Of a stretch of DNA of 64,000 bases, positions 1-9,387 are shown piece after piece. Under the pieces are notes generated by a model. It was given only the letters and a program-made list of their open reading frames with translations. It made no database searches and had not been told where the DNA came from. A program made the position numbers and the translations under genes. Location of the stretch: contig CM037460.1 in the NCBI GenBank assembly GCA_021014325.1, forward strand, positions 15,047,486 to 15,111,485, read 5' to 3'. Source of the stretch: Plazaster borealis. Its lineage: Eukaryota > Echinodermata > Asteroidea > Forcipulatida > Labidiasteridae. Position 1 is the stretch's first letter, and each line of letters starts with the position of its first letter.

Positions 1-744
1 CAGCCTTGAATGCTCAGCGAGATCCCGCAAAACGTACATTTGACCTCGCATCCATTCACACGGCAGAGATTCCTAGTCACACACACGTGTACACGCATTA
101 CATTGTGTATAAACAACGTTACATACAATCATTATGTACACGCGCGCAGCAGCAGACGATCGAAAAAATCCTGCTGATGGTGTAGCTGACAAACACAGAC
201 CAACCATAACACAGATATGGAAAGCTTACGTCACTGCTCGTTTAACCAATGAAATCGTTGTATCCAATGAAATCATTGGGTCTGTAAAACCAGTGCCTGT
301 CTTTATCCGAAGACAGGGGACCAGCATAGGTTGGCTGCTTAATCTGTGTTACTCCTTACATTATGGTGTCACAAACATATGCTTCACCCTCATTGAGGTC
401 AAAAGAAAGTGTATAATTGGTTGACAACAATTTCATGCATTTCCATTGTCTGACTTCAGCTATGATGGCATATGCAAGGGGTCTATATAATGTCGTTTCA
501 TATCATTAATTTGGAGGAAGGAAAGCTTGCAGGATACCATCATTAGAAGAATCCAACAGTTTTGGTGTTGAGCTACCATTATCAGGGCTTGTAGAATCCA
601 CGGGACCAATGGCCGCAACCGAGTAATTTTAGCATTCAGCCAGTAACCTCCAAACTAATCCTGCAGTCTAGTGTTTTCCAAACACATACTTTTAACAAGT
701 TTACTATGTGCACTTCTTATTTTCCTTATACAGTTAAATAATTA

Positions 745-862
745 TAAACAAATTTGGGGTTGAAAAAAGAAAAATTGAATAGAGCTTCACTTGAACATGC
801 GACCTCTGAATTAAAGTGCCAGCGTCTACCGACTGAGCTCTGCTGCCACTTCCCAGGTTGTA
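745..862 (-). repeat. tRNA-derived SINE, family S, copy 1
   Basis: Read on the minus strand, it has a tRNA-like head with an A box (CAGAGCTCAGTCGGTAGACG) and a degenerate B box (ATGTTCAAGTGAA), then the tail CAATTTTTCTTTTTTCAACC. The same tail follows copies 2 and 3, so this is a mobile family and not a tRNA gene. Confidence 0.7.
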
Positions 863-881
863 ATGTAAACTTGGGTGTGAT

Positions 882-1036
882 CCCTGGGGCTGATTTAACA
901 AAGAGTTAAGATTCATCTTAACTGTCTATCAATCTTAATTGCTAAGCAAAGTGTGATGTCACAATACAAATCACTATGGTAATATTGACAACTCATCTTA
1001 AGATGAACCTTAGTGCTTTGTGAAATCGGGCCCCAG
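882..1036. mobile_element. Palindromic MITE, family C, copy 1
   Basis: The ends CCTGGGGCTGATTTAACAAA and TTTGTGAAATCGGGCCCCAGG are nearly inverse. The inside reads AAGCAAAGTGTGATGTCACA and AACTCATCTTAAGATGA. Copies lie at 55917-56066 (opposite orientation) and 62385-62542. Non-autonomous, about 155 bp. Confidence 0.75.
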
Positions 1037-1118
1037 GCTATATAACAGTTACGGGTTGAATGTCTTCTGACTGGCACCCGAACAAAGATATTGACAAAAT
1101 AGAGAGACCACCAACATT

Positions 1119-1231
1119 AGGGCTAGATAGCTCAGTTGGTAGAGCGCCAGCACGTTAATCCGGAGGTCGCAGGTTCAAGTCCTGCTCTCATAAATTTTTC
1201 TTTGCTCAACCCAAAATATTTTTTTAAATTT
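1119..1231 (+). repeat. tRNA-derived SINE, family S, copy 2
   Basis: The A box TAGCTCAGTTGG and B box GGTTCAAGTCC are both perfect. The anticodon arm is Asn-like (GTTAATCC) but the acceptor stem pairs poorly. The tail TTTTTCTTTGCTCAACCC is shared with the other family S copies. Confidence 0.75.
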
Positions 1232-1343
1232 ACCCAGTCAGTTTCCCTTGCGGTTTATTACTTGATAACTATAAAACAAGAAGGAACAATTTTAGGTTGT
1301 TAACACACTTATGGTCCAGCTAAATTAAAAAACCTTTTCTTAC

Positions 1344-4300
1344 TTGTTCTTGCCAGCATTCTGTACTTCTTGATACAATCTTCGGATGATAGATCCACCA
1401 TCTTTGTCTTTGGCCAACAGGTGCATCAGCATCTGTGCATACAGGTAGGTGTGCTCACCATGACAAACCATCTTCTGTAAGGTGACAATAGTTGGTAGTA
1501 ATAATGCTGTAGCTATCTTCAAAGCAAATCAACCAAGGGTACAATAGTACAGAATTTGTAAATATTTTAAACAATTATGCTTACCAGATTAAGGTTACCA
1601 GCCAAAATACCAGGTCACGTGTATAATTTATGACTGGTATCCTGCTCCTTCTTGCTTAGCAGAAAATTGTTAAGCAATATTTCCTGCTAAAAGGCACTGG
1701 ACACATATGGTAATTGTCAAAGACCAGTGTTCTCACTTGGTGTATCCCAACATATGCGTAAAATAACAAACCTGTGAAAATTTGGGCTCAATTGGTCATC
1801 AAAGTTGCAAGAAAATAATGAAAGAAAAAACACCCTTGTTGCACAAATTTGTGTGCTTTCAGATGCCTAAGAAAGGCTTCAGGATTCAAATATTTTAGTG
1901 AGAAATCGCCTCTTTCTCAAAAACTACGTTACCTCAGAGGGAGTCGTTTCTCACAATGTTTTATACTATCAACAGCTCTCCGTTGCTCATTACCAAGTAA
2001 TTTTTAATGCTAATATATATTTTGAGTAATTACAAAAGTGTCCAGTGCCTTTGAGCATGAGATTCGCCCCAGGCAATAACACTTGACAAAGACTCGACAA
2101 AGCACTGTTCCTTATTTTTGAAATATGCCCAATACGAATGTGCAAAAAATCCCTGACAAAGCTTACACAGTTTTTGTTGTTCTTGCTAAAGCACAAGCTC
2201 TTAATTTGATAAAAATTTCAACAGATTGGTTGTATGATGCGTTTATTGCAAACTAGAGGATGGGGAGGAACAAAATCATTATTCATTCATATATTTGGTC
2301 ACAAAAGTATAATCCTTGAGTTTTTTAGGGTAGAATGAGATATGATGTTGGTGAGACGTTCAATTACGTACGCTGAATTCTGGAAGGTGTTTGATGACTG
2401 CATCTTCACCTCCTTCCAGCAGTTTGTTGATCGTCGTCTGCAGCACCTTGGTGAAGACTTCAATCTCATGGCAAGCAGTGGACACGTTACCAATCTCTCC
2501 CTGGTACCCGGCATCAGAGATTAACTGGCAAAGGATGACAACAGAAAGGAAGGTTTTTTTACTTGTCTATTTAATGGGGAAACATCAAAACCTCCTCATG
2601 TTTTCCGAACTTGTCTGGCAAATATAATTACCCTTACACCGTTGAGTATTAAGCACTGTATACTCAGTACTTTCCCGAATTCTGTGAACAAAATCCACAG
2701 GTAAATCACTCAGGTGGGATTCAAACCCAGGACCTTTGCATTGCTAGAGCAGATGTCTTACCACTAGATCACCGAGCTAGCCCGGTGGCTCGAGGCAGTT
2801 TGAATCCTATGTGTTAGCAGCGGTACAACAAAGCTATAATAAATTAGCTCCAACATTATCAAACTGGGAAAGCTCCCTAAATGTTAAACAAGTTGAGTCA
2901 TTCATTCGTTTGTTTATTCACACAATCACGATGACTTGATGAGTTGACTAGCCTTTATTACTATACCTCATACATATTCATGATCAAGAACCGAATTCTC
3001 ACTGGGCCATACACCATCAAGTGCCAGATGCTATTTTTACTGTTTACCAAGCATGCCAGTATTCAAGCAGAGAGTAAACATACATGCGTAGTAGACTGTC
3101 GCATTGGCAACAGTCATCCACAGGGTAAATACACGTGTGTAGCAGACTGCTGCATGTGTAATAGACTACGCATGCGCTTTACAGGGGCAATTGTTGAACT
3201 GTTGCTCACACGCAGGTGTAGTATATTACACACGCACGAACATTGCTTGCTACATACACATGATGGATGGGACGTAAAGCCGTACGTCCCGTGTGTTGTG
3301 TAATGCAAGTAAAAGAACCCAGTTAGACTTATCGAAAAGAGAAGGGGTTTGCCCCAGTGTTTCTGGCAGTGGCTGCTGAATGCGCCGCGGCACCTTGTAA
3401 ACCTTATAAGGTGCTACATAAGTTTGATCTCATATTTAAAAAAATTCAAAAACCTGTCTTACAATAAGCCTTTTTGAGATATGGCGGACACAATGCTACA
3501 ACACTATAAGGTTTGGGTAAATTTGTGTGTATACACCCAAACCAAACAGTACACTCCTATCACGTCCGCCATACCTCAAAAAGGCTTATGTTTCTATTTG
3601 TTCAAGTGCCTTGAGTACCTTATTGGTAGATATGTGCGCTATATAAAACTATATATTGTTATTATTATTATGAAAAGATGGTGGCACACGTAAATGTCGC
3701 GTGTTCCCGAGCTCAATATTGCCAAACTAGAGAGAAGTATGAGGTATAGTAAAACAACATGGTTTATTTCGGGTGGACAGTCGACATTAGCTACCCTCGG
3801 AAACTAGTTTTTCAACTTCCAATACCGAGGGGAGCTTATATCAACTGTCCACCCTCAAACCATGTTATATTTGTATACTGCAAGCATAACTCATGGCCGA
3901 ATAGACCCAATAAAAAACATACCCACGAAAATCTACCAGCGCATACAACTACCAAAATGTCATTGTAGTATTTTCGTTTTCTCAAGAAACATTGTGAAGA
4001 AATGTTCACAGATTAGTTTTATTGTTAATTGATTATTATTTAAAAACTTGAGGACTTAAATCAACATTTTGGGGACTTTTATTCCTTTAGCATTTTAAGA
4101 AAGAATTATGTGCATCAGAAAAGCCCCAATCTCTTCTCTCTTAGAGAACTTTCTAAAATTCAACGAGTTCAAAACACCGCTGCTTGCCTCGTCTAACGCA
4201 CACCTCATTCTCAACATATAACACCTATCTTACAAGAACTCCATGGCTCCCAATCGAATTGCGTATTGCCTTTAAGATAAATCTTCTCACTTTCAAAGCT

Positions 4301-7300
4301 CTTCATGGCCTATCTCCTGACTACATATCTGATCTTCTCCATAAATATATTCCTGTTGGTCCTCTTCGTTCAATTGGCCAATCCCTACTGACGCAAACTC
4401 CTCATCCACTAAATTCTATGGTCAAAGAGCCTTCAACTTCATTGTACCTTCGTTATGGAACTACTTACCTCTTCAAATTCGCCAAGCTGACTCTCTTCAG
4501 ATGTTCAAGGGACTTTTAAAGACTCATTTGTTTGAATCTATATTTTTGTAACATATTGCTTTATATATTTCATTTCATTGTTTTATGTTTTGTGTTGCGC
4601 ATAGAGGCTCCTGCATTATACACTATATAAATGTCTTGTGTTATTATTATTAATAGTATTTTGTGTTAGCTCACCTTGATTGTAAAGTTGAGCATAAGAC
4701 AGTCTGGATGAGCCTCGGCTAGCTTGTAGAACAAAGACCTCCATGTTCGATGCTGAATCATTATCTCCAACCAAGCTGGGGTCTGCTCAGAAATAACAGC
4801 AGAAAATATTGCAACATTTTGGCAAAATATGTTGATAACACACTCTGAAATCTCAACGCTAAAAACTTTAAGCTGTAAATTGCTACTTTTTCAAAAATTG
4901 CAAATACAATCTTTAGGAACTTTTTGTTTTTTAAATGCAAGTTAGCCCTCAACCAGGCTAAAGCCACTCTAGGTAAGGGGCTACAAGAAGAAAAATACTA
5001 AATGTGAAAATAACTCAGGAGAGCTGGATTTAGGAATTGATATTCCTCTTAAAACAGACAAGGCATACACAAGTTCAAAGCTGATTCCCCAAAGATTATT
5101 TGGGTCGTGACTTGAACTTTTCACAAAGGTCATTTTAAGGTCACAGTGTGTGTTCTGACCATTGATCTCTAGTATATTGACTGGATAGGACACCTTGCGC
5201 CGTGATGCATCAACACGTGCATTCTTTCAAGAGGGTTTGAAAAATGCAACCCATTCTGTACGCAATGCAAACTAATCTTGCAGTTTGGTGCTGGAGCAAA
5301 TGAATTTCATCAGATTTCTATGTAGTTTTTGGAGAATTTGAAAGAAATTTAATTCAAAAATTAAGGGTCCGATAAAGCAATGGTGAAGTGTTGGACGGTT
5401 ATAATTTGTCGGAACTCAAGACGCACAAATGTTCAGAAAAAGTGGGATTTCCTTCCACCAAGTAAGTGTTTTAGTCTGTAGTGAGTATGTGCTTAACATA
5501 ATACTTTGACTTTGTTCAACAAACTATTTTATCTTCTTGTCGGATCTGTTTGATCACTGCAACTTCCTGCAAGATCCTACTCAATCCGATATCTTCAATT
5601 GCATAGATTCCTCTGCATGTGTATTTTATCCGGTAATTATTATTTATCCAGACGTTACGTAATCTTTATCAGATGGAACTAACTTTGTTTTAGGCTATGT
5701 AAATGTCAGCAAGTCCCTTGCGCATGCATGTTTTCACTTGTAAACTCTCTTGAGCGAATACACTGCGTGCCGCACCGTTTGTCATCGAACGTGTACAACG
5801 CACTTGACAGTCAATATAATAGAGATCAATGGTTCTTACCAAAACAGATGTGATGCGATCAAGCAAAATGAGTCGTTTGTCGACCCAGGTCATTTTTCAT
5901 TTTTGTATACATTCGAAAAGAGCATAATCTATGCTTTAATACTGTTAAAACCCCATGTTGATACCACCTTTGGTTCAAAAGTTGTGAAAGTAGAAACACC
6001 AGAAATGCGAGAGAATGAAACTGAGAAAAGGGGGTTTAAAGTGGAGTTGTTTATTGAAACTACATCGGCACATTTTCTTTCAATGCTTATTTTAACCCCC
6101 TTTTGATGTTATTTATCAGGAACGAAGTTGCCAATGTAAAACAAAATTTATTTTGGCATTAAAATTTAGAAAAAAAATAGTTTTGAAAGTTTCACCCCTG
6201 TTGGCCTGTTTTGGCTTGTTTCTCCATACTAATATTTCCGACAAACGACTCATTTAGCTTGATCGCATCACAGATGTTTTATAAATAGGGCTGATATAAT
6301 CGGCCCTGCCAATAGACAGTCCAAAAATTGAGCCAATTTAATCGGCCTGGGAAAGTTCTAGGGTTAATGAAGATAAAATTTGTTACTTCTTTTTCAAAAC
6401 AGTGTTTCTGCTCCCTAAAGATGATCAGAGCATACTGAAAACATAGTGGAATTGTTACACTATAGATTTTCTGAGCCAACTGAATTCTTAAGAAACATTG
6501 CTATGGTTACTACAGGGCTAACAACATTGTTTCTCCATCGTGCTTTGTTTTCAGAGGCTTCCTAGTAACACATACCCCTCCTTCCTCACTGAAGATGGAA
6601 TCAGCTTTCTTGGGGTCAAAATGCTTGATGAGGATGGCCTTGAGATGGTCTTCAACCCTCTGCTGTACCTCAGTGGGATTTACACCTAGAAAACACCAAT
6701 GTACACAAATATTCATGAGGAAATCTGAGAGTCATTTAGACAAAGGAAAAACAATGCTGAAAGACAGTGAGCCATGGTCTCACTGATTAACAAAGATTAA
6801 CCCTTCTGGACCTCTTCGACCTCACCGCAGAGCGAGTTCTTAGTTGGTCTCAACATTTCGACTAGCTTGCTCTAGTCATTGTCAGGAGACTGAAGAGTGT
6901 GAAACATGGTGTTATTGCAAATTTTGTATGGTGATTATTATATACTCTTTCCAACATTGAACAGATGTGTACAGTTTATTTTGGGGTATGTCTATTTGTT
7001 AGGCAGTAAATATTGAATGTTAAATGTAGTACAGCAGATTAAGCGCTACAAGGGCTTATATATACAGGAAATGTGTTTTAATGTACTGTGACCAGTCAGG
7101 CAGATATGGTAAATATCAGCTGTGAAGAAGAAAAATCACAGGCTTGAAATTAAGTCATTGACAACTTTTCTCTAAATGACTCTTGAGCTAAGCATTCTCT
7201 AAATTTCTATTTCTGATGCTCCATCATAACACACTGAATACACTTAAATCTCTCTTTTAGTAGAATCAATATCAAGAAGGTTCTTATTTTTATCTGACAC

Positions 7301-9042
7301 CTAGACTACATTACCTGTAAATATAAGCCATTCGGCGAAAAGGTTGACAGTCTGTGCAACAGCAGTATAATTTTCAGACAGCAGTAGTACAACCTGCTCA
7401 GGTGTCCCTCCTGATTGAAAATATCTGAAAAACAACAAGGACAGAGAAGGATAAAGCTCATCAAAATAAAGTGTCGTGGCTGAGCGGTCTAGTTCACTGG
7501 AACCCAAGCTCTGGTGTTGTCAGCAGCGGAGTGTGGGTTCGAATCCCTTGTGCCCTTGAGCAATGCACTTAACCATAGTTGCTTCGTAAAAAGTTGGGAA
7601 GGTAGTACATTCTGCCCTACCAGCCAGGCTCCTAGTGGATGATACGCTTACGGACTGTGAAGGAGGTAACCCTGTTTCAGCCCCAGGGGTAGGTGGCAAC
7701 GTGCCTCTGATGGCAGTTGATTTAATTCGATAGCCCAAATCGGTTAAGAGTAGCCCTCACCTTGAAGTGGCCGTCCGGCCTTGTGATGTTAGTTGATCTC
7801 TCATATAAAAAAACTAAAAACTTAAAATTGTATATAAAACCTGCGCCCCGAAGACTTACCCACCAGAACTTGAGTCTGGTGCACTTGACCAATCAGCAAT
7901 AACATTGCCATACAACAGAACAACAGATAATACCTCTTCAGGTCCTTGAATACGCCGGACTCCATGATGTAATCTGTGCTGGCAAACGCTTTGAGGCATT
8001 CTCTCTGAATAACTTCATCATCTTTGGTCTCATCTTCCTTGTAAGGATCTGGCACCTCCTCAAGCTCTTCCTCCTCCGCATCGTCTTGATCAACGTCCTA
8101 ATCAATATCACAAGATAATCAATAATGAGTGGTCAATCAGTCCTGGAATTAACTGCGGGCCACGGAGGCCATGGTCTCTGTTTGCCCCTGGTCTTTGCCT
8201 TGCTGCCACTTCAAAAGTTTCCCACAGACTTTCAGACTTTCCAATGGAAGTGCCCTTTGCTAATTGAAAATGGCCTTGCCCTCTCAAAGATGAAATTCCA
8301 GACCTGGTCAATTGGTCACATCTTCCTTATAAGGATCTCTTCAAGCGTTTCCTCCTCTGCATCATCTTGATCAACCTCCTTATCAATACAGCTAAAGTCA
8401 AGAGCGGTCCATTTTGGACATCGGTTCAGATTTTAGCAGAAATTTTCCCTTCTTTTAAAGAAACTTTATCTGACACAATCGTATCACCATATTAACCGGC
8501 AACATCTTCTGCGTACCTCAGATGTGTTTAAAGTAGAATTATCATGTGGAGGTCTTTGAATTGATGGATTTTGGAGCAGCTTTTGGGTCCAGTAACTCGT
8601 ACTACTAAATCTGACTACTTAAGTTGTGAATGTGATAGCCGATCAAACAAAAGAAGCTCAATTTAAAAATAATATGCGAATGAAATGCAATTTTGAATTT
8701 GTAAAACAAAAAATACAAACTTTAATTTTATGGATTTCAAGATTTTGGTTAAATTTTCCATGCCATGGTCTTGGAATGGATGGTCATGAACTTTCTGCAA
8801 AAGAGCATTTATTGATCCTAATCACATTTTTAACGTTTTGTTATACTTTATAACTTATTTTTTCTTGTATAAAAAAATGGTTTAACTTCAATAATAAATA
8901 ACAACGCCCTCTACGGTCTATGTCTTTACTCTTTCGTGTGTCTTTGTCTCATGTCTGTTTGGTTGGGGTTATACTTATTTTAATCTATCTACTTTCTTAC
9001 CGGGTGATCATAGTCCCAATCTCCGTAGTCATCCGGATCCAT
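1344..9042 (-). CDS. NELFCD: NELFCD (TH1L), negative elongation factor subunit C/D, 5' half
   Basis: NELF-C/D is the central subunit of the nuclear NELF complex, which with DSIF holds RNA polymerase II in promoter-proximal pausing. Seven coding exons read in phase on the minus strand: 9001-9042, 7934-8097, 7315-7424, 6576-6685, 4675-4782, 2372-2524 and 1344-1474, all with GT-AG introns, giving 272 codons plus two bases. The start [10 protein letters not shown] has a good context (A at -3, G at +4) and an in-frame TAG at 9052-9054. An acidic N-terminus ([10 protein letters not shown]) is followed by segments matching the family closely: [95 protein letters not shown]. Human NELFCD is about 580 aa, so roughly the C-terminal half must lie left of base 1. 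It is divergent from SNRPB. Identity is very sure; exact splice sites are sure because every phase joins. Confidence 0.96.
1571..1689 (-). mobile_element. MITE family D, partial copy
   Basis: Carries GCTTACCAGATTAAGGTTAC, TGACTGGTATCCTGCT and TTGCTTAGCAGAAAATTGTT, the reverse complement of parts of the copies at 48753-48954 and 57206-57376. It abuts MITE A copy 1 directly. Confidence 0.6.
1690..2052 (+). mobile_element. MITE family A, copy 1
   Basis: It begins AAAGGCACTGGACACATATG and ends GTGTCCAGTGCCTTT, forming terminal inverted repeats. Conserved inside: CAAAGACCAGTGTTCTCACT, CCCAACATATGC, TTGGGCTCAATTGGTCATC and AAAAACTACGTTACCTCAG. About 365 bp, no coding capacity. Confidence 0.85.
2700..2797 (-). 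repeat. tRNA-like SINE head or tRNA pseudogene
   Basis: On the minus strand: TAGCTCGGTGATCTAGTGG (A-box-like), then GGGTTTGAATCCC (B-box-like). The anticodon arm does not fold cleanly, so a working tRNA is unlikely. Confidence 0.5.
3267..3672 (+). repeat. SINE lacking its tRNA head, family L body with nested palindrome
   Basis: The body GATGGGACGTAAAGCCGT, TGTGTTGTGTAATGCA, GTAAAAGAACCCAGT and CACCTTGTAAACC matches the full-length SINE at 49505-49931. It ends in a GTTATTATTATTATG microsatellite tail. The body is split by a palindromic insertion at 3462-3591. Confidence 0.75.
3462..3591. mobile_element. Palindromic foldback insertion inside a SINE
   Basis: The arms AATAAGCCTTTTTGAGATAT and its inverse ending CTCAAAAAGGCTTAT enclose a second inverted pair (GGTTTGGGT...ACCCAAACC). 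Both outer arms include GGCGGAC/GTCCGCC. About 130 bp. Confidence 0.7.
3757..3868. mobile_element. Short palindromic MITE
   Basis: The arms AACATGGTTTATTTCGGGTG and CACCCTCAAACCATGTT lie 110 bp apart, with a further inverted pair (TACCCTCGG / CCGAGGGG). No coding content. Confidence 0.6.
4100..4650 (+). mobile_element. 3' remnant of a CR1/L2-type non-LTR retrotransposon
   Basis: Broken frames encode the conserved end of a CR1/L2/Rex1-like reverse transcriptase: [81 protein letters not shown]. At least two frameshifts separate these, so it is dead. A (TTATTATTATT) tail follows. It lies in antisense orientation in a NELFCD intron and ends within 100 bp of exon 5. Confidence 0.85.
5841..6281. 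mobile_element. 440-bp element with about 40-bp terminal inverted repeats
   Basis: The left end AAAACAGATGTGATGCGATC...GAGTCGTTTGTCG returns inverted at 6239-6281 with one or two mismatches. The AT-rich interior has no recognisable protein. A non-autonomous DNA transposon in a NELFCD intron. Confidence 0.75.
6841..6895 (-). repeat. Penelope-like terminus with hammerhead-like hairpin, copy 1
   Basis: Minus strand: CTGACAAT, stem GACTAG, loop AGCAAG, stem CTAGTC, then GAAATGTTGAGACCAACTA. The same design recurs at 17341-17392 and 40231-40325. The CTGA-N-GA box is damaged here (CTGACAA). Confidence 0.5.
7471..7810 (+). repeat. SINE with tRNA-Leu/Ser-like head
   Basis: The head GTGTCGTGGCTGAGCGG...GGTGTTGTCAGCAGC ends with a B box GGTTCGAATCCC and a long variable arm, as in class II tRNAs. 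The body TTGAGCAATGCACTTAACCA...GTCCGGCCTTGTGATGTTAG runs to a short A-rich end near 7810. It differs from the family L body at 49505. Confidence 0.7.
8141..8308 (+). mobile_element. MITE family H, copy 1
   Basis: The ends TCCTGGAATTAAC and TGAAATTCCAGACCTGG are inverse. The inside reads TTTCCAATGGAAGTGCCCTT and GAAAATGGC. Related copies are at 37771-37897 and 39524-39684 (inverted). It sits about 45 bp upstream of the acceptor of NELFCD exon 2. Confidence 0.65.
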
Positions 9043-9387
9043 TTTAAATAGCTATTGTTGGTGTTATATAGGTTTCAGTAACGATAGATGCCACAATATT
9101 CATTACATTTTACTATCCAGTCCACGGCAAAATTAACCAACACAAGGGCGCAGCCATCTTTAATTCTTTGACCAATCATGAAAGGTCTTTCTTAACGACG
9201 CGTCGTGACGTTACAATGAAACCTTGACGTTCATTGGCTTAAATTGACCTTTGTGCTTGCGCCAACGTTTTACAAGCGATTCTCCAACTTAACTAACTAG
9301 AGCTGAAGTAGCGTCTCGTGTCTGAAGCAAAGACTTGGCTAGGCTATTTTTTTCTCCTGCGAATCCACCGTCATCCAAACCTTCAAA
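9043..9387. promoter_or_regulatory. Shared bidirectional promoter of NELFCD and SNRPB
   Basis: The 345 bp between the two start codons must hold both 5' UTRs and core promoters. Visible sites: a YY1-like AAGATGGCTGC on the minus strand (about 9150-9160), CCAAT at 9172 and its reverse ATTGG at 9232, two TGACGTT half-CRE sites at 9206 and 9225, and the palindrome CGACGCGTCG at 9196. No TATA box is convincing, as expected for housekeeping genes. Transcription start sites cannot be placed from sequence alone. Confidence 0.75.

Larger units (their letters stand above)
1..1343 (-). other. NELFCD intron, left end of window
   Basis: Non-coding. It follows the donor GTAAG at 1343 and runs off the window. 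It holds two tRNA-headed SINE copies and a palindromic MITE, listed separately. The plus-strand open frame at 134-424 has no recognisable family and sits inside this intron. Confidence 0.7.

Noticed and set aside
134..424. Plus-strand 96-aa open frame
   Set aside because: Lies in a NELFCD intron, no domain, no splice or codon-use support.
1119..1192. Functional tRNA-Asn gene
   Set aside because: The promoter boxes are good but the acceptor stem pairs poorly and the same tail follows other copies, so it is a SINE.
7471..7547. Functional tRNA-Leu/Ser gene
   Set aside because: The head is followed by a SINE-type body, as in the copy at 49505-49931, and the anticodon arm is irregular.
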